Source: Motacilla alba alba
Taxonomy: Eukaryota > Chordata > Aves > Passeriformes > Motacillidae
Length of the DNA stretch: 64,000 nt
Reading direction: 5' to 3'
Assembly: GCF_015832195.1 (NCBI RefSeq)
Contig: NC_052017.1
Location: 105,840,429 to 105,904,428, forward strand
Shown here: positions 41,201-52,410 of the stretch, in pieces
How the letters are laid out: every line of letters begins with the position of its first letter
Position numbering within the stretch: position 1 is the first letter of the stretch
Made by a program: the position numbers and the translations under genes
The notes under the pieces: model-generated
Seen by the model: the letters and a program-made list of their open reading frames with translations, nothing else
The model's database searches: none
Told to the model about the DNA's origin: nothing

Positions 41201-42962
41201 AACTGGAATGGGAACCAGACTCATTTGTGCGCAAGTCATCAAATGTCTAGGAGGTCTTAACAGCTGTGCTCACACTACCAAGGTGGTATGACCTGGCAGC
41301 AGTAACCTTAATGCTCCCATCCCTCATTATTAGTATTGTTTAGGGCAGACAATGCCCTACCTTTGTATAAATACACCAAACACAGGCAGTCTTGGACACA
41401 ATTCCACCAGTTTTCTCAAACACCCCAGTTACGCTTGTTACCTTTCCTGCTCACACATGTGCCTGCTCCCTACATTTTTAGTGATGTTTCTTATGCTGAA
41501 AATGCCAAGGGATTAGCTAGGAAAAGCTCCTCTCTACAGAGCTATCACTCCAATTTTAAAACAAGAAAGAAAATAAAAGGCAAGGAAAACGGTTAGAGAA
41601 TGCCACTTGATCAAATACGCACATAACTAAGCTGACATAAACATGCTTTCTTTTTCTGTAATACTTTTTTAAAAGTAGAGGAGCAGCGCAGGAGTCCTGC
41701 TGGATTTCCCTTAGCAACCTGACAGGAGCCCACAAGGTCAGCTAGCAGGAAGCGTAGAAAATTATACAGTGGGGAATTATCAGCTAAATTATTTCACTAT
41801 ACTCAGGATTTTTACTGTTCCTCCCAAGACAGTGGCCTCTTGCTACTTGCAATAGAAGCAAGAATAAAAGGACAGAAATGACAAAAGAAATCTTAAAAAA
41901 ATGCATGTTTTATGTGCCTCCTGAAGACAGTGACTTTAATGCCCAACTCATTTTTTGTTGTTGATTTTAGATCAAAGGCCTGATCCATAGCTGTGGCTAA
42001 CATGAATGAAAGAGGCTGCGTCTGTGTACACGCAGATGCACGTACCCACACAGGTGCATGAAGGTGACTTAAAATTCACCTTTCCATCTCCCAGTTCTGC
42101 TGCTGTCTCTAGCCAAACCCATGCCAAGCTACAGCTGGGGTCTGCTCAAAATCCAGGCAGCTGAGAATGAGCCTGGGAAGTAGGGCTACAAAACCTGCCT
42201 TTGCTGTTACCCCAGGATGAAAAGAAATGGTGCAAAGACTCCCAGCTGAATCTCCCATCACTTGAGGACCTACATCAGGGGAAGGCACACGCTCCCAAGC
42301 CCACTTTGCCCACTTTAAGGGCTGTTCATTGGGGTGCTGTGGGATGGAGGCTTTTCCCTGCCACCACTGCTTTGCTCTTAGTATTAGATATGTCCTGGTT
42401 TTAGGGAAGGAGGAAGAGAAACCTGGAAGTCTGCTCACAATGTGGCTTGTTTCACAGACCTGCGAGCATGATTTATCAATTAACAGGTAATGAAAAAAAG
42501 TCCTTGCAATTAAAGCCTTGATTTTGCTCAAACAGGAAGCAGTACCATGCCACTGTGTTCTCCTGAGAGAGACAGGCAGCTCCTGTCACTAATGTGGAGC
42601 ACAGCTAATCTTAACAGATTCAGTGCAGGCCCCTTGAGAGATGCCATGTTGATGAAGGAAGATACAGTAGGGAGCCCCCCTCCCTCCCCACACGGCCTGG
42701 CTGATTGCAAAGCAGACTGAAAGGTGGAAGGAAAGTGTGCTCCCTGTTTCATCGCAGAGTGGCAGAGTTGTTGGAGGCAAAGGCAACTTCTGACTCCAAA
42801 AGATCATTTCTGCCAGGTTATTCTTTCATTTCTGTATAAAAATGTTATCTATACTTTATTTTCTTTTTTCACTTGGGACTTTTTTTATTCATCTATCTAT
42901 TGAAATCCTTCCCACTTTCTTTTAAAAAATACTGTATGGATGTATATTTGCTCTACAGAGTG

Positions 42963-43016
42963 AATATATGTACATGTACATATATGCACACATATATGTG
43001 TGTGTATGTATACATT
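42963..43016 (+). repeat. Alternating TA/TG/CA purine-pyrimidine tract
   Basis: An irregular tract of alternating pyrimidine and purine (tatatgtacatgtacatata, then gcacacatatatgtgtgtgt) is a degraded dinucleotide repeat with Z-DNA potential. Confidence 0.8.
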
Positions 43017-43477
43017 TCAGCCTTCTTAAAACCAGTCCCTATAGTGTGACTGTACTCCTCCTCATTCTTTTTAGAATTGCGAAGGGTTATAGATTCAATA
43101 GATTTTACAGGATACAATGCCTAAGAATTACTCAGACAAAAGTCAGAGCAAATTAAGAGAGATGATTTTCTTTTCTGCTGCTTGTAAATCAAAAACACAG
43201 AGCACTTATCAGAAAAACAAAACAACTAAACCAAACAAACAAAAATTAGAGAAAATGCACAGCAGCCAGGATGTTGAAAATAAATCATTATGGGTGCCAG
43301 AATTTTTTTCCTTTTCCAGATAACTTAGTGGTAATATTGTTGGTATGTGGCCTTACAAGCAAAGACTGCATATCTGAGCTGATGTGCCTCCCCTGCAGTC
43401 AAGGTAATAGGTTGACAATTACCTCTGTTTAACTTGTGTAACACATATCCTGTACAAGATTGTTTACAGACAACAGA

Positions 43478-43740
43478 GAATCATAGAATATCTTGAGTTG
43501 GAAAGGACCCATAAAAGATCATCAAGTCCATCTCCCTTCTCCTCACAGGACTACCTAACACTAATAATATGGCTAAGAATGTCCTGAAGATGTTGCTTGA
43601 ACTCTTGACAGGCTTAATGCTGTGGGGACCCTGTTCCAGTGATTGACCACCTACTCTGTGAAGAACCTTTTCCCAATGTCCAATCTGAACTTCCCTTGAC
43701 AAAGTGTCATTCTGTTGTATCCATGTGCCTTTGACTAAAT
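43478..43740 (-). mobile_element. CR1 LINE 3' fragment (antisense)
   Basis: In plus-strand order it shows gaatcatagaatatcttgag, ttggaaaggaccc, agatcatcaagtccatctcc, a later block with ccctgttccagtgattgacc, gtgaagaaccttttcccaat and gtccaatctgaacttccctt. These are the successive blocks of a CR1 3' end read in reverse complement. Moderately diverged. The reading frame on this strand (about 43481-43702) is only the remnant of the repeat. Confidence 0.92.
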
Positions 43741-46724
43741 ATTCCCTTCTTGCACATCTCTGTCTGTATAGGAGGATGTATATGCAACTATGGTATCATA
43801 CTGATGGGAGAACTTACATTGATGGACTACTGAAAATATCATTACACTGATAATAGATAACCATAAATTGCTGACATTTGGAAAAGAAACACACACTATG
43901 TTAATTTCTATATTCATCCAAACACACATTCCCAACACCACTGAAAATCATCAATTTTGCCAAGGAGAAAAGTCTTTCTAGAGGCTGAGAAAAATAAGTA
44001 AACACAAGGAATCTGGGATACTCCTCCAGGTATATCTTAGCAAGCCATGTGTGTTCACTGAGGTTGCTGTATCACACACCAGAAGTGACTGCAAGAAAGC
44101 ACGTGCGTTGTTGATCAGAGACAAAAGATGCACTACTGACATGCTGCAATCATAAGCCTGCTGAAACTGTGAGAAGGTTTCTTACCCAAGTGTAGTCACA
44201 TTCACAGCTCAAAACAGAAAGGAAGGTACAGGAAACAGACCACAGTGTTGCTGAACACTCATCTGGGGCTGTGACAATTTGCTGGTCAGCATGAAAACAT
44301 TTTAAAGGTGTCTGAACAAGAACTGAAGGAACTACAGCATGTGGAAATTGAGTAATTCCAGAGAGTCATACTCTGCAAAGATGGAACAGACCACAGAGTA
44401 GACACTGGCTTGTGTGCTATTGGAATAGCCATGTGATGCTAAAGATGTAGTACAGCACATGTCTGACTTTGGAACACCATCTACTTGTCGTGGAAGGTCA
44501 CAAAGCAAAGAAGACCTATGATTGCCAAATGTACTTAAAGTAGTTTTCATGGAAATCTGGCTTTACAATAATCTCCAATCATTAGGCTTTCTTCAAAGCA
44601 ATTTCCAAAAGGATTGCTGGTTATAAAGAATCTGAATTTCAAGAACCTGGACAACAATTCACAGTGAAAAACATATTCAGTGATTCTTCCTCTTTTTCCT
44701 GGCTACTACTTTTTACAGGTGGATTTTGTACATGTTTATAATTTTCAAGCCTCTGATAAATGTTCCGTCAAACAAATTTTATCCTTACATTGTTCATGTG
44801 GTTGGATTGGGGAGGGTCTTCCTTGCTGTACAATGCTTTAATTAGACAGTGCCTTCTGGTTTTTGCTTTACTGATTAGCAGGGTATGACCTCCTCTGTTT
44901 GCACTGTGGTCTGAAAGAGGAAACCAGGAATATGTACTGTGGTGGGAGCATCAGGGGAACAGAAGAGCTGAAACATTCTTGGCTTTCATGGCAGGAGGAT
45001 GCAGAGTAGGGCATCTTGAGAGAGGAGGTCACTAAGTTGTAGCTGGTTTTGTCTTACCCTTACACTGCAAAAAGAAGATGAAGATGGGAGGAGTCACTGA
45101 TGTGAGATCTTCCCTAGGAAACTGAGAAGGACAAGTATGAAACTCACAATGGGATAACAAAATCTGTGAAATTGGTTCCCACCATCAGTTGCTGTATGGC
45201 TAATGGCATTGGTTCTGGCTCTCTTTCAACTGCTTGCTCTGCTATCCCCATCCTGTCTTGCCTTCTCTCAGCTGTGATGGCTGTGACATCTAAATGCAGT
45301 TTCATTTCCTCCTAAAATGCTTCATGGTTATGTGCCTGAAATGACTTCTCCGTTTGCTTTGTTTGCAACTGTGACATTTAGAAATGGACTGAAACATGCT
45401 AGCTAGAACAGGACTTCATATCCAGTGTCTAAATTCACCAAACTGTGATTCAGTATTTTTATAGAAAATATAGTGCCTCAGAATGAGGATTCTCTAGTAC
45501 ATTACTCCTACAAAGACAGTGTACCTTCACTTCCAAACCCCTCTGTCCAACACGTTTCTCTAAATTACGTGAATTCCCCAGCCTCCTAGCACAGCTTTTA
45601 AGAAGGGTTGCTCTCTGCTTACTAATCAGGCATGTGAATGGCTTTCCTTAAAGAAAGAAACTTTGAAAACACATGAAAATCTACTGAATATCAATCATTA
45701 TGGAGGTCCCTTTAAACTCTGTCATAATACTCAAGAGAAGGCTTCCTGCTGAATTAAAATCTGCAGTTTCAAATGTGCAACCTTTCTTTAAGTGCACTGA
45801 CTCTGCTCTGTTTTCTTTTTGTTTGGGGTTGATGATCTTTTTACCCTAGAGATTATTTATTTTGGACACCCCTTTAACACAGTCCCAACATTTACCCTGC
45901 TTTTGTGTTGAAACAGATTTTTTTTTTTTTTTCTTGATACCCTTCCAGTTAAAATTTAGTTAAAAAAATATAAAGAAATAAATTCACAAAAATCACAAAT
46001 GCTCCCATACTCTAAAAAATTTTAAACATATTTTTGAGCACCCTTCAAAAGCAAGGGATTGTTGTTGCCTAGGGAGTGAAGCTGGGTCCTGGAAGGGACA
46101 TAAGAAAGGGTGAGTAGTGGTGTAAACTTCCCTCTGGTTCTCTGTTAAAATATGTCATTCCTGATCTGAACCACTCTCAGAAATAAGAGAGCAATTCATT
46201 AGGAGAGGCTTCATTAGGTGTGGGTGACAATGTTCCCTTCCTATTACCCACCACTGATAGGATCAGAACCCTGGGAGGGACTTCAAGAAGCTGATCCCCT
46301 TGTCCCCTGGAAAGATCAACTCTTTCTATGTCATTCCTGCACAGACATTTGTTACCCATCTCTTTCAAGCAGAACCAAGTGCTACAAGGTCTTCTGAGGT
46401 GCCCAGAGACAGATGCAGCCCGATAGCCAGACCTGCCAGCATATCTGGCCATTTGCAATGGTTTGCAGGCTGGCTTAGTGGCCATACGGTTGTTTGGATG
46501 ATATCTCCATGGGATTTATCTTCCACCTTCAAAAACAACCAACCATGTGAAAGGCTGCCAAATGCCCCAAATGTAAAATCTTTACACCAAAATGCTATGT
46601 GTTGGAGATAGTGATTTATTCTTGGCTATTTCTAAAGAACTGTGAAAGGAAAGAATATTAAATCTCAGTTCAGATGATCACAATTTGAAAAACAAAGATA
46701 ATCCAGGGTTGTATTATAATTTTT

Positions 46725-46745
46725 ATAGGTACAATTTGTACCTAT
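46725..46745. promoter_or_regulatory. Perfect palindrome fitting a steroid-receptor response element
   Basis: Ten-base arms ATAGGTACAA and TTGTACCTAT flank one T. Within it, 46728-46742 reads GGTACA-ATT-TGTACC, an exact inverted repeat spaced by three. It fits the known glucocorticoid/androgen/progesterone receptor consensus RGNACANNNTGTNCY at every defined position. Binding is not shown by sequence alone. The right arm is echoed as attgtacctat near 46908 (see the block 46725-47045). Confidence 0.45.
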
Positions 46746-47045
46746 CTTTCAGTAGATGAGAGAGGTGGCACAGGAGAAACGGATCATTAAACAGTAGTGT
46801 GAAGCCAGGGAAATTAACCAGCTGCTGTGAAAGCCACCTCGCTCCGTCTCTGAGCGCGCGACAGACACGGCGAGAGGGAGGGAGGGAGGGAAAGAGAGAG
46901 GTGCCAATTGTACCTATAATGCAATAATTAAAAAAACTCTGCCTACTATCTCGCCATAGCGGCTTGCACAGGTTAGATCAAAGAGACGCTGCTGCTGCTC
47001 ACAAAGGGTCTTCTCTTTGCATAAATACGTGTGCTCACAGGTAGA
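46725..47045. promoter_or_regulatory. Candidate intronic enhancer with CpG cluster
   Basis: After the palindrome comes a CpG-bearing patch (ctccgtctctgagcgcgcga and acggcgag, near 46850-46875), unusual in this CpG-poor window. Then follow a GGGA repeat, a second ttgtacctat, taatgcaataattaaaa, gttagatcaaagagacg (TCF/LEF-type ATCAAAG) and tttgcataaata (octamer-like). The density of textbook sites without repeat character suggests a conserved enhancer. ZNF521 introns in other vertebrates are known to be rich in conserved noncoding elements. No alignment was made. Confidence 0.35.
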
Positions 47046-47739
47046 ATATTCCAGCCAATTCAAAGCTCTAATACATAGCCAAGGGTAGCCTATAGAGGCT
47101 AGAATGCGTTTTGTAGGGTTTTCTCTCTTCTACCCACTGCAAAAACTGTCTTTGAAAGAGGGGAGGTAGTGAAACAAACAGAAAAGGAAAGGGTGATGTT
47201 TGTTTGACAAGCATCTCTCCAAGCATGTGGAACTCCCTACTCATGTCTCCCCTCATGCTGCGCACTTGGTGGGTATGCACTGCCACCCAGCACACTTTCA
47301 AATACATTGGGTTACTATCACTTAGCCCTAGGAGGCACAATTCCTATTTCACGTGCCCCACTCTGAAAATTTCCTTTTGCACCGAGTCAAATGAAGGGGC
47401 TATTTCCATCACTTGCTACTGTGGCTCTGGCTCTAACAATAAAAGATGGCACAAAACACTTTAAAGAAATAACATATGCATCCTTGGGTTATTGTGCCGA
47501 AGAAAGAGATAAAACAGGAACAAAGTAAGAAATTATATTGTCAGAAAAAATGTGAACTTTTTGATTGGGGATGACATTTATTTTAAGTGTGCAATGACGG
47601 CAGGGAATCTGTCAGGGTAAGACATGGCAGAGGTTTCAACGTTTGTTAAGAGCATCATGGGAATTTAACTAAAACTGTTAAAACTGACACTATTGGCTTT
47701 TGTTAACACATTAGGCATGGGAAAAGTGCCAGTCAGCAT

Positions 47740-47960
47740 ATCCTCCATAGCATCAGTTCAGTTAAATCATCTGGAAGACGCATAAAACTGGGTGTGATAA
47801 TGCGACGTTTTCCACACATGGATAGAGGGAGCAGAGAGGGACAGGACCATTTTGACAAGAACAACGAGATCACTTTTAAAAATCTGCACCTGCTTTGTAA
47901 TTTAAAAGCATGCAAGAGGGAGGAAGGAGTTTCAGAAATGTTTTTTCTTTTAAAGACAAG
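47740..47960. promoter_or_regulatory. Candidate conserved noncoding block
   Basis: Unique sequence including agacgcataaaactgggtgt, ataatgcgacgttttccaca and aacaacgagatcac. The homeobox-like ATAAAA, the retained CpGs and the lack of repeats are the only evidence. Overlapping open frames on both strands (47733-48092 minus, 47794-48003 plus) look incidental. Confidence 0.22.
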
Positions 47961-48328
47961 TGAAACAAACTTCCTAAACGCAATACAAATGGATTCTGAG
48001 TAAGTGCTTATAGTAGAAAATAACTTAATACTAGAGTGTATATTTATGGAATTGGCTCGAGTACAATTAAAGCACTGTCTAAAGCATTCCACTTTAAAAC
48101 AGACTCAATTACCACTTCATAGTTTGGCTGGCAGACCAACAAAAACAGAATGCCAGCCATTTACTCGCAAGAACAGGAGATACATTAATACAAATACAGT
48201 GGTGCCACTGCCAGAGGATTTGAACAGAGCTCTGTGGACCTGAATCTCCAGCAAAATATCACACTCAGAGGCAAAAACCCAGAAATCTGTTTGGTGAGGG
48301 CTTGTACCAAACATGAATGGGTCAAAGG

Positions 48329-48346
48329 CCCCCCCCCCCTTCCCCC
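48329..48346 (+). repeat. Poly(C) run
   Basis: Eleven C, two T and five C in a row. A C-run on one strand (G-run on the other) could form i-motif or quadruplex-like structure, and is a common place for assembly errors. Confidence 0.85.
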
Positions 48347-49029
48347 GCTACTATGAAATCTCCTTACACAAATAAATGCTAAGAATGACTGAAAGCTCTG
48401 CATTCTGATAAGGCAAAGCATATTACATAGATCTAACCATCTCTATATGAAGAAGCATGTGAAATGGATACATTTGCTGTGCAACCATCTGTGACCAAGG
48501 AATAAGCAAGATCTAAAACTATTGAGTCAATCTCATAGTGAAGTAAACTGATCAAGAAGTGAAGAAAAGTAAAAAAAAATAAAAGAAAGAAAAGACAAAC
48601 CAAAACAACCCAAAGAAAGAAAAAGGGCTATTGGAACACCAAAAGGTGTTTATGGCATTAGAAAATAATCAGGGTGAATTCACAATTTCTGCTATAAATG
48701 AGACACCATCAGATAAAGACATTTTAAAACATTAGTTTGCTATTTCCGGAGTGCTCTGACTGTGGCACAGCCATTTGCTCTTAAAATGACCAGTTTTACT
48801 TTTCTGAAGTTCTTATGCAGGGAAGTTGCTGCTCATCTGCTGCTGTCTGCTTCAGCTGATAAAAGACAGATGAAGAATTAAGGATAAAAAACACAGAACG
48901 TGGCTGCCAAGAGTTGTTCTTTCTGCCATTTGAACATAACCTCATGTAGTTTGATCCATTCAGCATTTACCTAAGTGCTGCATCTAAGAAAAACCAGAAA
49001 GTGGTAACATATGGAAGCTTGGGTAGTAA

Positions 49030-49265
49030 CCAAAAGAACAATATTTTTTGGCCCTGTGAGCAGAGCAGTACGACGCCTCCCGACTGGTAGGAAAGCGAGC
49101 GCAGCACAGACATAACCTCATTACATACTGGAGACTTCCACCTTTCGAACTTTCAGCAGACTCATTTCTTAGAGCCTTCAAGCTCTCTCATCGATCCGCA
49201 GCCATTGCTATGCACAAGGCGGCCTCGAAGGGCATGACACCTGTGGTATAATGCCATATGTCTCA
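49030..49265. promoter_or_regulatory. Candidate conserved noncoding block with scattered CpG
   Basis: The block contains cagtacgacgcctcccgact, gaaagcgagcgcag, cctttcgaac, ctcatcgatccgcagccatt and aaggcggcctcgaagg. CpG is much commoner than in flanking intron, and there is no repeat signature or long frame. It could be an enhancer or the first exon or promoter of a noncoding RNA. Confidence 0.3.
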
Positions 49266-52200
49266 GAAGGTTTTATTATTTATTTTTAAATGAAATCTAA
49301 ATAGCTATACATAGTAAGGAAATGGTTTTCACAGGAACTAAAGGACTGATTTAATAAAGATTACAGTCAGAGATTACTGGCAGCTACAATGAAATGCCAG
49401 ACGCTGAGAGGTTTTCTGTACCGCTGATCGGTAGGACATTTACGGATGTCGGAGAAAGGGGCTGATTATGTGTATCACTGGGAAACCTATAACTAATGCC
49501 AGCAAGAGACAGGCATCACTCCTATATGTCTTCATTTAAAGCAATAAGGGCTAAGGAGAGAGGAGGGTCAAAGGAATGAAGGCTTACACTGCTACACGCT
49601 ATATTGTATAATAATTTAATTAATTAATTGCACACATTCCCAACCTTTAGACCTACTAATGTGTTCTCAGATATTCACAGAGCTTTTATTCATTGCAGAA
49701 CCTACAATACACTCTTTACTTAGAAGAAGAGAAGAAGGCAAGAAGGCTTGATTCCATTTCTGGAGAGATTTGCTCTCAATCTGCTCAAGGTTATGTTGGC
49801 TCTCTGTAGTATCAGAAAACAAAAAATTAGGGTTTTATTTTTATTATTCCACTGCATTCTACTTCATCTTTTTTTCCCTCGGATTTTGATATAAAGTAAT
49901 CCTAATTATTCTGCAAAAGCTAAGCATTTTTTTGGTAACTAAACTGTTTCACCAAATTAAAACCAAGTCCATGTAAACAGGCACACGGCAGAGATCATTC
50001 TGTTGTGATCATCAGGTATGTAAATACCCGCAGCACTGCCCTTTCCCTGACACACGCCACAGAAAGCTACCGGCTGGAGCTGCCTCGGGGGGCAGCTCAG
50101 CTCTCCTGGGAAACTTTGAAAAATAATCACCTTAGTAATATGACAGGCCTGAACAATATGGGCAAGATCCTGCAGCTCTGCTCTGAGAGGAGATCTGCCA
50201 AAGCACACTCCTCTGTGTGCGGCCAAGGATGTTTGGGTGGCAGCATCAGACCTCTGTTTTCCGTGTATATTTCATTACATTTCTTTACTAGCTATTATAG
50301 TCCAGTCAGATAAAGGACTGCTGCAGCTCATTCCCCCCTTGAAATTTTAATCCAGTGAGTATGACACCATGATAACAAAGTTGTAGTGATGTCACACGGG
50401 GACCACCATAGTTTTGTGTAGGAAGCACGGCTCAGTGTGTACACTGAGTTTTGTCCCACTGACTTTGACAAGAGGGAGAAAACACAGAAATGTAGAAAAC
50501 TGCAGAAATTGCATTTCAAGCTGCTAGAATACTTTTTACACATAGAAAAGGATCTTTCTTGCAAGATAACTGTGAACTACACTCAACTGACAAAATGCTC
50601 CTCCTGCTTAAAACATATTAATTTTTGATTTTACATCTTTGGTAATAAATGACAGTAAAACCAGAGAACATATCAGTCTTTTTCATTGTTCGACCTTTTT
50701 TTGATGAAGAATGAAAAAGAGGTGTGGAAGTGGAGAAAGACTTAACAATTACTGAAGAGGCTATTGGTAGCAAAAGTTGATACAATTACCTGCAGTAAAT
50801 TTGACTGTCAAGTTTCATGCTACTGAACTTGCAGTGACGTTTAACGAGAAAATTGCTTGATTTTTTCCTTCACTAATGTAATGCCATCATTTATTTCAAA
50901 AAGGTAGTAAATATTTTCACTATTACATAAAACAACCTCTTGGTTGGTTTATAATTACAAGAATGATGCTAACTGTATTCCTTGCTTTGTTTCAATATCC
51001 CTTGTCATTGCCATAGACCTCTCTGCCTCTCTTGTTTTTCTCAAAAGCAATTTAGAAAATGCTTGTATTTTAGACAAAAGGAGAACATTTGGTGAAAGAA
51101 AATTCATCATTAGGTATCTAGAGGTTTGTTAATAGAAAAGGCAACTCCCACAGTGTATCCTAGTGCTCAAGCCAGACACACATGCTCAGGACCAGCAAGC
51201 TGCCTTCACAGTGGGCCAAAAGTCATTATCATAATTTTATATTACATAGACTACATTGAAAATTTAATATATCCCAGCAAAAAGAGACAAAAGACATTTT
51301 GCATAATGCTTCTGTGAGCGCACTCTCTCTTGCTACTCTTTTAGCCACCCCATGCAGATAATCACACCAGGAAAAAGAAGTTCATTACCTAAGCCAAATC
51401 AAAATTAGGCTTTTCTTTTTGATAGGGAACTTCATTAGTAAGCCCTGTCTTATACAGCTGGGAGATTTGATGAATCTATCTTGGAGTAATAATTCAGCAC
51501 AATCAGCCACATTTCTGCTTTAAGTTTTACGTCTTTGTTACAAAAATTGGAACTATACATATAGTGTGCAGTCATATATCTACAAATTCATAGCCTACGT
51601 ATTCTCATTTCACGGCGTTTAAAACATGCCAGAGTGGCAGCACACTATGTTAGTAAACAGGTTCCCTCATTTCCATGTTTGAGGCTTCTAGGGACTAAAA
51701 GTCCTAAATAGTTGGAAAATGGATTTTGCTCCTTGCTGCAGAACCTGCAGTTAAACTACATTACAGAATTGATTTCATGAAAAGGAAAGATTGTCTCCTC
51801 TACCTCCATTTTCCCCTACTCCTCTTGTTAAGCCATTTCCTGATTATGACCCAGACTACAAACCTAGCCTCCTTCCTGAATTTCCAAGGGGGAGAAATGC
51901 ACTGGGGTAATGTCCCATCTGTACTGCACTCAATTAATCTCTAAAAAAGACAAGGAATAAAAGGTTCTGCTATCTGTGGATACATGGTTACAGACAGGTA
52001 GTCACTGCTATGTAACCAATATATAAATTGCAGAATCCAGCTGGACATCTGCAAATCATGGTGTGGTTTGCGACAGTGATGGGATTCTGCTGTTTTAGAG
52101 CATGCCTGGTACAGGGCTGCAGGTGGCTGTACTGTCATCTGGGGCTCTTCTTTATGCATGTTTTCCCCCACAGACATGCCTGGATACTCTGCTCTCTTGT

Positions 52201-52304
52201 CATATTTTCAGTGCATCAGTATTTTTCATCGTGACCACACAAAACAATCTGCAAAAGTCATATTCAGACAGAATTCCCCAAATGCTTTACATACCAACAA
52301 AAAG

Positions 52305-52410
52305 TATTCACTGTCCCCATTTTAATGTTGTGACGAGCTGCATTTCAAAGCAATTAAGTGATTTGCCTAAGAATACAGAGGCAGGCACTAGGAAAGCTGA
52401 GAAAAAAACC
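52305..52410 (+). repeat. MIR/CORE-SINE-like relic
   Basis: A ccccattttaatg block, then aagtgatttgcctaagaata, cagaggcaggcactagg fits the CCCCATTTTACAG..AAGTGACTTGCCCAAGGTCACACAG pattern. Short and diverged. Confidence 0.42.

Noticed and set aside
42109..42531. 140-codon minus-strand frame
   Set aside because: No motif recognised and no splice support; probably chance.
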